A stretch of DNA of 64,000 nt from Amorphophallus konjac. Lineage: Eukaryota > Streptophyta > Magnoliopsida > Alismatales > Araceae. The notes beneath the pieces are model-generated. The model saw only the letters and a list, made by a program, of their open reading frames with translations, was not told where the DNA came from and ran no database searches. Both the position numbers and the translations under genes were made by a program. The stretch is taken from positions 342,524,243 through 342,588,242 of the forward strand of contig CM040121.1 in the NCBI GenBank assembly GCA_022559845.1, read 5' to 3'. Shown here one piece after another: positions 58,161 through 64,000 of the stretch; positions within the stretch are counted from its first letter, which is position 1, and each line of letters begins with the position of its first letter.

Positions 58161-58671
58161 ACCGAGAGTTGAGGGTGTATCGGTAAACCAACGTGAAATG
58201 TGGGACTGCGTCTACGGACTAAGACGTAGTGCCCATATGATCCACGGTACAGATCAAATCTCAAGAAAAACAGAATAAATCACGTCAACGCAAGTAGATG
58301 TCAATTCATATCTTAATTTTTATTTAATTTAATAATTTAGAAAATATCATCTTTTTAAAAGGATGGATACTATTTTTAGAACTAATTACATGATAATTAA
58401 AGAAAATTTACAAGGATCACGACTATATATATATTGTAATTTTTACCGACCTTGATCATAAGAGATGAATTTTTTAAGATTTAAATATGATTTATAATTT
58501 TTTAACTAAATCATGATGAATAGTATTTTTTTTCAAATAAAATAAATTATCCGAACTAAATATATGATAATTAAGAGAAAAATCTAAGGATTCCAAAAAT
58601 ATATATATTATAATTTTATTTTACATAGTTTAGTAGATATAGATTTTTAAGGATATAGGTAAAAGTTACAC

Positions 58672-58672
<1 letters not shown>

Positions 58673-58755
<83 letters not shown>
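58673..58755. repeat. (AT)n microsatellite, L 5' LTR
   Basis: About 41 perfect AT units. Confidence 0.95.
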
Positions 58756-58757
<2 letters not shown>

Positions 58758-60012
58758 AAACAACGACTGCGCATATGGTGGTTATTTCATTAAATAGTCT
58801 AGAAATTTTTGAAACTTCTGTTCTCGAGGTATACACATCGGAATCGCGCAATCTATATACTAAAATGAAAAGTCCGAAAAACTCTACCTAACGTGACGTT
58901 CAAAAATATTTTTATTTGAGAGATGGGTGATCTTGGGATAGAATGATCGGAAAAAAGAGGTACCAACCCCACTACCTCGGTCACTACCCCAATAACACTC
59001 TCGTGAAATTTCATGACCAAAAGACACTTCGACGCCTATGAAAAGGCCAAACAAAGTAAAACTCTATAACTAACCGCTACAGTATATTTTTAGATTCGCC
59101 GTGTAACTATTAGAAATTTATATATTTAATAAAGAAAATCATTAACTTGTTAACATGCCGTATAACATATGAAAATTTAGAGTAAATCTTAGAGATTTAA
59201 AAAATATATTTTTTTAAGAATTTTAGTTACATGATTAGATGATTATAAAATATTTAATCATGATTTATTTCTATTCATTTAATGATTTTCTACTTAAAAC
59301 ATGCAAGAGGTCATGACATCAAACGTATAAAGAACATGCAAGGTGATTAATCGAGTTTGACTTGAGAGATTGTCTACCTTTTTACGTCGCTTTAATCATG
59401 GAATAAAGAAGCAGGGGATGAAGATGGGGAGATGACTTGCAGGCGAACAAGAACGGCAAGAAACAACATGAAAAAGCCTTTCACGTGTAGGAGGAAGATT
59501 CTACAACAAGGCTCTCTATATTAAGAACAGTAAGAGGAGAGAGCAAGGGGCGAGGAAGGCACGGCAGCAACAGGAGAAAGCTGAAAATCCCTTCGACCGT
59601 GATAGCAGAAACCATTTACGTTTGACAAGGGGGTGATTTAAAGAGGAGGGATCCTATTCCAGGGTGAAAAAGCTATTAGAGGTAGGGCCTTAATACCACT
59701 TTCCATGCGTTGCTCGAGCATTGATTGCACCTGCCGTTTAAGCAGCTGCCTTCTCTATTTGGTTTTTAAAAAAAAACCTAATGCTACACCATGCAATGCT
59801 CGAATGTACATATGGGTGGGTTAACAGTTGGCCATGTTTTGAGAGGCTCATCAGTGGTCAGCTTCTGATGCTAAGGGCCCCATTTAAACTACTCAGATTG
59901 AGCCATCATAAACGTGCATGTGTTGAGACCCATAGGAAAAGTGGTGGGTTGATTAATAAGAAGCCTTTATACCATTCCATATTGGCCCATTTCTTTGCAT
60001 ACGTGAGCCCGA

Positions 60013-60014
<2 letters not shown>

Positions 60015-60053
<39 letters not shown>
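60015..60053. repeat. (AT)n microsatellite, L 5' LTR, second tract
   Basis: About 19 units near the end of the LTR. Confidence 0.95.
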
Positions 60054-60056
<3 letters not shown>

Positions 60057-60501
60057 GGTGGTAACAGGTTGGTTTTTGTATGCGCATGGGTGAAAAGCCC
60101 ACTAATGCCTATACACATGTCTGTATACTTTTGAGTGTGTGTCTTATTTTTTATAATTAAGTCAACTAGCTTAGGCCCCTTTCACCTTTATCTTATACGT
60201 CTACTCTTCCAAGGCCCATGCACGTTTATATATGTATTTGTGTGTGCTAGCCCAAATTAGTTTGGAATATTATCCTTTATGTATTTATTTATACATATAT
60301 TCCTATTAGAAGCCCAATCAATATCTTTAAAGCCTATTACATTCTAGGTTCATGATTGGGTTTTGTTCCTTCGAAGGAATTTATAACCTTTGAATTTAAT
60401 TATGTAGACTCATTGTCTATTATCAAATTTTTATTTTTCATGTTTGTTTTATGGCATTATTTATATTTATTCTTTATAGATTTTCGGGATGCTACACCTC
60501 C

Positions 60502-61354
60502 TGTCCTGATGCCGCCAGTTCCAGGCAAATCACTTGTTCTTTATATTTTTGTCCTGGATGACTCTGTAGGTGCTGTCCTTGCACAAGTTGATGAAGAAGG
60601 AAAGGAGAGGGTAGCCTACTACTTGTCTAAGCTTCTCAACCCCTGTGAGCAGAAGTACTCAGCTATGGAAAAGACTTGTGCTGCTTTAGTCTGGATAGTA
60701 CAGAAGTTGAAACATTATTTCTTAGCTCACGAGGTTCACCTTATTACTCGCATGAATCCTATTAAGTTTCTCCTTGAAAAATCCGTTATCACTGACCGAT
60801 TGGCACGATGGCAAAGCTTTCTTTCTCAGTTTGATATCATCTACATTCAGCAGAAAGTAATTAAAGGCTATGCCATAGCGGAACATCTTGCTCATCACCC
60901 TCTCCCTAGATTCGACCCTGATTGCTCGGAGTTTCCAGATGAGGAACTAATGTCCGTCAATCAGCCCGATTCGATGTGGACATTATATTTTGATGGAGTT
61001 CGGAATTCACAAGGAAATGGGATCGGCATTATTCTCCTATCACCTGAGGGTATCACTATTCCGCTTGCCTCTCAGCTCGCATTTCCAGTTACGAATAACA
61101 TAGCTGAGTATGAGGCTCTTCTGGCTGGACTGCAGGCCGCTCATCAATTCGGTGTTACCCAATTGCGAATTGCAGGTGATAGTCAACTTATTCTTCGCCA
61201 AGCGCTTACCAAATGCCGCACGCTCAATCTTAAACTTAAACCCTATCAGGAACTTGCTTCCACTTATGCCAAGCTTTTCACTAAACTAATCTCCGTCCAT
61301 GTTCCTTGAGATCAGAACATTCTAGCTGATGCTCTTGCTTGTCTTGCTTCCTCA
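60502..61354 (+). pseudogene. T2 RNase H and second (archaeal-type-like) RNase H
   Basis: Continues T2 after L: LMPPVPGKSLVLYIFVLDDS, VAYYLSKLLNPCEQKYSAME and LARWQSFLSQFDI form the gypsy RNase H. The second RNase H has all four acids visible: WTLYFDGVRNSQG, NIAEYEALLAGLQAA, IAGDSQLI, and LADALACLA after a TGA at 61307-61309. Two RNase H domains in tandem are a hallmark of plant Tat elements. Confidence 0.9.
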
Positions 61355-62070
61355 TTGATTTTCTTTCCCGAGAGGGACTTCCATTCTATTATCATTCAGA
61401 AGCATCTCACTCCTGCTATCAGAGATCCAACATTGCTTAGTGTTAAGGAGGAGGTGCTCAAGAAGTTTAAGGAAGGTGGAATCATTGAGAACAAGGAGAT
61501 CATGTTATTAGATCTAGAGGAAGAGTTGGATGATGAAGAGAAGCCGTGGTATCATGAGATTGTCAAGTATTGTCGGGATCAATCTTATCCTGAAGAGGCT
61601 ATGGCTGAAGAGAAGAAAGCCATCAGAAGAGTTGCTCAGAGATATGCTTTGGTTGGAGGTGTGCTCTATAGAAGAGGTCTCACTGGAATCTTGCTTAGAT
61701 GCCTTGACGATGATGAGTCTTGGAAGGTCATGGAAGAGGCACATTCAGGAGTATGTAGGGGTCATGTCAATAGCCAGATGTTAGCTAAGAAAATCTTTAG
61801 ATTAGGCTTCTATTGGCTCACTCTAGAAGAGGATTGTTCTATCTATGTCCGAAGGTGTGTCAAGTGCCAACTACACGCCGATAAAATTCATTCTCCTGCT
61901 TCTTCACTCCATCCTGTGTCCTCCCCATGGCCTTTCTCCATGTAGGCTTTCGATATTATCGGACCTCTTGGTGATTCAAACCTCCTCACAAAATCGCAAT
62001 CATTTATACTCACGGCCACGGAGTACTTCACCAAGTGGGCGGAAGTGGAAGCTTATATGGAGATTAAAGC
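61355..62070 (+). pseudogene. T2 integrase, truncated
   Basis: Acidic linker, then the H2C2 zinc finger (EEAHSGVCRGH, RRCVKCQ) at about 61735-61870, TAG at 61943-61945, then the core start AFDIIGPLGD with the first catalytic Asp and TEYFTKWAEVEAY. Around 62070 it changes to LTR sequence of T3. The second Asp and the Glu are missing, so no active integrase is possible. Confidence 0.88.
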
Positions 62071-62232
62071 ATCACCCTCCTTAGAGCATCACATGCTCCT
62101 TTTATTCTTTTCTTTATTTCCACATCATGCATGCTTAACTTTATCCATCCATCCTTTTTTTTCTCTTAATATCTCCCATCTTAAAGAAATTTTAAATTTC
62201 CTTTCTTTTTAAATGTCTATGTGACACGTTCA
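62071..62232 (+). repeat. T3 LTR, 3' end only
   Basis: Matches the T2 LTR end (ttagagcatcacatgct against ctagagcatcagatgct; tgtctatgtgacacgttca in both). The left border with integrase is near 62068-62080; no TSD is seen. Confidence 0.8.
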
Positions 62233-62237
62233 CAAAT

Positions 62238-62254
62238 TGACGATCACGGTGGGA
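62238..62254 (+). other. T3 primer-binding site (one base changed)
   Basis: tgacgatcacggtggga; T1 and T2 have tggcgatcacggtggga. Confidence 0.75.
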
Positions 62255-63418
62255 CTCTTGATGTTTTTATTTTGATTACCCCTCCATCGGCACCCTCGCG
62301 TGCCCCTCCCTTTGGCACCCTTGCGTGCCCCTCCTTTGGCACCCATGTGTGCCCCTCCTTTGTGCTCCACGTAGCACACTCCCCTTGTGCACCACGTGCA
62401 CATCCCCCACTAGATTAGTCGATTTTTGAATTGTCCATAAATTTTTAAGAAAAGAAATTTGATTTCTGTTAGTTTTCATCGTTTTTTGTTCTCTGGAACT
62501 GATTAGCAACTGCCCTCCAGCCGCTATTTTAACATTCAATGACCACTCACAGAGGCGTTGTTTCTATTTATTTTCCACTATTTTCATCATTTTTATAATC
62601 AACGCCCCTCCGCAGAGGCGTCATTCCTACATTCAACGGCTCCCACCAAGGCTTCATTTCTCAGTTACTGTTGTTTCTCCTCACACTTTGGTCACTGTTC
62701 ACTGACATTTGACGCCCCTCCACAGACGTGTTATTTGCATATTCCGCGCCTCACACCAAGGCGCTATTTTACTTTCCTGTTCACTGTTTGCCACTGTTTA
62801 CAGTGATTAGCGACTGACACCTAGTCGCTGTTTATTGAGATCGTGACTTCTGTCAGGTCGTCATTTCGTTCTGTTGTTCACAGAACCTTGGTTATTGCTG
62901 TTATCTTCACCTGTTGGTTGCATCATTGATTATCTGATTATTACTGCTTGATCTGCCCGCATTAGCTTGCATTCTAGGGCATTTGGTTGAGAGACCTCCT
63001 CTCTCTACACTTCTAAGATTTCACATCCTTTTCTTAGAATTGGAACGACCCTCCATTGAGCATTCCGTCTCTTTGGAATGAAAATTCCTTTTCCAAGGCC
63101 TCCGTAAGTCTCCGCACCCGTTGATTCCCTCACGGATGCCGGGCCGGTTGTACCATTTGAAGTACCCGGAGTTTAGTTAACCCATACATTGGTAAGGAGA
63201 GAGAAAGAACTTAGTTAACCCGGAGATTACACCCAAACTTGAAAGTATAACCCACATTGAAAAGTGAGAATTGATCACTCATTTAAAAAATCCACTTTAA
63301 TCTCCAAAGAGAAACTTAAAACTTTGGGTTCATTACAACTTGAGTGAAGAATTTGTTTGATTGGGTGATTATCTCTTACTTATACTTGTTGGTTTGAAAT
63401 ATTTTCCTCTCCTTAAAA
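62255..63418 (+). other. T3 leader with hairpin array and conserved block
   Basis: No gene. Same order as T2: ggcacc tandem words (62280-62350), hairpin units such as acgcccctccgcagaggcgt (62525-62850), then the conserved block at 62995-63180. Confidence 0.8.
62995..63180 (+). other. Conserved leader block, T3 copy
   Basis: Contains gagcattccgtctctttgga, ccaaggcctccgtaagtctc and gattccctcacggatgcc. It is the T-copy closest to the L block in the cctccgtaagtctcc core. Confidence 0.8.
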
Positions 63419-64000
63419 ATGCAACTCCGTTCAGGTAAAATCATTAACATGGCCAACTATGGGTATTCCTATGAGGGTTATGTGGAGGGTCAATTTGACC
63501 AATCCTATGAGGTCCCCCCTCAAGATTCCACTCATTATGAGGGAAACTATGCTCCCTCTCATGCTTACTATTCTCAAGTTCATGTTGTTGATACCACTTC
63601 TAAAGAGGTTGAGCCTTCTTCCCAAGCTCAACCTACCACACAAAACACATCTGGAGACGCTACCCCATCTTTTAATCTTAATGATTTGATCCATACTTTG
63701 TCTCAATTGGACGATTCCCAACTACAGGCGGTCCAGGACACCCTAAAAGGGAAATCTGTCCCTTCATCTTCAAATCCCCCTCAGGCCGCGGGTGGCCATG
63801 CATCTCTTAATGACCAGGCGATCTCATAGAAAATTCCTTCACGTCCACCAACTCCTATCATGGCTACGCCGGCTCAACCGGCAAGCCACTCAGTGGTTAG
63901 GCCTCAATATCCTCCACCTCCCCAAATCTTAAGGAGGCCTATGCCAAATGCGCTCCCTTCTAATCCGGCCCCGGTTGAGTCCAACACCAACACCATACTC
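63419..64000 (+). pseudogene. T3 gag, N-terminal part
   Basis: ATG at 63419 gives MQLRSGKIINMANYGYSYEG. The helix DDSQLQAVQDTLKG matches T2. A TAG at 63827-63829 ends the frame where T2 reads on; homology then continues (HSVVRPQYPPPPQ) to the window edge. The 63419 start and lack of the early T2 frameshift show which T2 frame is original. Confidence 0.85.

Larger units (their letters stand above)
52847..60496 (-). mobile_element. L: non-coding LTR retrotransposon with 3.5-3.9 kb LTRs and a 332-bp interior
   Basis: TSD cctcc (52842-52846 and 60497-60501). LTRs 52847-56698 and 57031-60496 start tgtcacgc and end gctaca (plus strand). In element sense (minus) the interior has PBS tggtatcagagc and a purine PPT next to the proper LTRs, proving orientation. 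No gag or pol. The 3' LTR keeps about 450 bp (about 53840-54300) that the 5' LTR lacks. It interrupts T2 between RT and RNase H. Confidence 0.92.
57031..60496 (-). repeat. L 5' LTR (3,466 bp)
   Basis: Same sequence family as 52847-56698, with the deletion noted above and scattered substitutions. It has the Tat-like block at 58035-58160. The TATA-like word of the other LTR (ctataaatc) reads tttaaatc here (about 59635). Confidence 0.88.
40418..62070 (+). mobile_element. T2: Tat-type Ty3/gypsy element, multiply interrupted, integrase truncated
   Basis: Plus-strand LTR, PBS, leader, gag, protease with G-patch, RT, RNase H, second RNase H and the start of integrase. It inserted in the 3' UTR of D (preceding bases gtctt) and is cut by C4, a CACTA-like MITE and L. 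The second RNase H before integrase marks the Tat lineage. It ends abruptly in the integrase core near 62070, fused to the T3 LTR tail. Confidence 0.9.
62071..64000 (+). mobile_element. T3: second Tat element, truncated LTR, leader and start of gag
   Basis: Begins with the last 160 bp or so of an LTR (to 62232), then PBS, leader and gag in the order seen in T2, and leaves the window at 64000. Sequence is clearly related to T2 but diverged throughout, so it is a separate copy and not a recent duplicate. Confidence 0.87.

Noticed and set aside
58666..58851. Ile-Tyr repeat frames at the AT tracts of L
   Set aside because: Microsatellite translations.
42610..63110. gtaagt words in the conserved block as 5' splice donors for a leader intron
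   Set aside because: T1 has ataagt and T2 gtaaat at this place, so the donor is not kept. No matching acceptor was established.
1..64000. Host genes or tRNA/rRNA genes
   Set aside because: Every coding-like stretch reads as retroelement protein or low-complexity LTR sequence, and no tRNA-like cloverleaf or rRNA sequence was noticed. A tRNAscan and protein search could still find something small.

Overview
The window is plant nuclear DNA made almost entirely of nested retrotransposons. Every recognisable protein-coding stretch belongs to a mobile element, and I see no host gene, tRNA or rRNA gene. The lineages (SIRE/Maximus-type Ty1/copia, Tekay/Del-like chromovirus Ty3/gypsy, Tat-type Ty3/gypsy with a second RNase H, and a CACTA-like MITE) point to an angiosperm. 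The density and depth of nesting point to heterochromatin. I cannot name the species.

Layout. (1) 1-17729: three head-to-tail segments of one SIRE-type copia family. Units A (1-5523) and B (5524-9993) are truncated pol-to-LTR chimeras repeating with a period of about 4.47 kb. Unit C (9994-17729) carries gag, protease, integrase, RT, RNase H, 3' UTR, PPT and part of the 3' LTR. Unit A is split by a solo copia LTR (1900-4002, TSD ctaat). (2) 17730-34790: G1, a minus-strand chromovirus inserted in the unit C LTR. Its 3' LTR is split by T1 (18466-28737, TSD gtaac), a young minus-strand Tat element with nearly identical LTRs and only one long, proline-rich ORF. (3) 34791-40417: D, a minus-strand SIRE-type element lying in the G1 gag; it has two LTRs with only 50 bp between them, followed by 3' UTR. 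(4) 40418-62070: T2, a plus-strand Tat element with gag, protease with G-patch, RT, RNase H, second RNase H and truncated integrase. It is cut by C4 (copia LTR and gag fragment, 44145-48036), a CACTA-like MITE (51851-52536, TSD taa) and L (52847-60496, TSD cctcc). L is a non-coding element with LTRs of 3.5-3.9 kb around a 332-bp interior that holds little beyond a PBS and a PPT. (5) 62071-64000: T3, a second Tat copy that begins with a truncated LTR fused to the broken T2 integrase and runs off the window.

How the parts relate. The insertion order can be read directly: copia unit C, then G1, then T1 and D, then T2 inside D, then C4, the MITE and L inside T2. All pol genes carry stops and frameshifts, so none looks autonomous. 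T1 has the same primer-binding site as T2 and a T2-like gag N-terminus but no enzymes, so it is best read as a non-autonomous partner of a Tat element. The least expected signals are non-coding: a block of about 130 bp shared by the Tat leaders and by the L LTRs, arrays of short hairpin units in Tat and chromovirus LTRs and leaders, family-specific minisatellites in the copia LTRs, and the tandem pol-LTR chimeras. Coordinates of insertion boundaries with TSDs are exact by eye; other boundaries are approximate.
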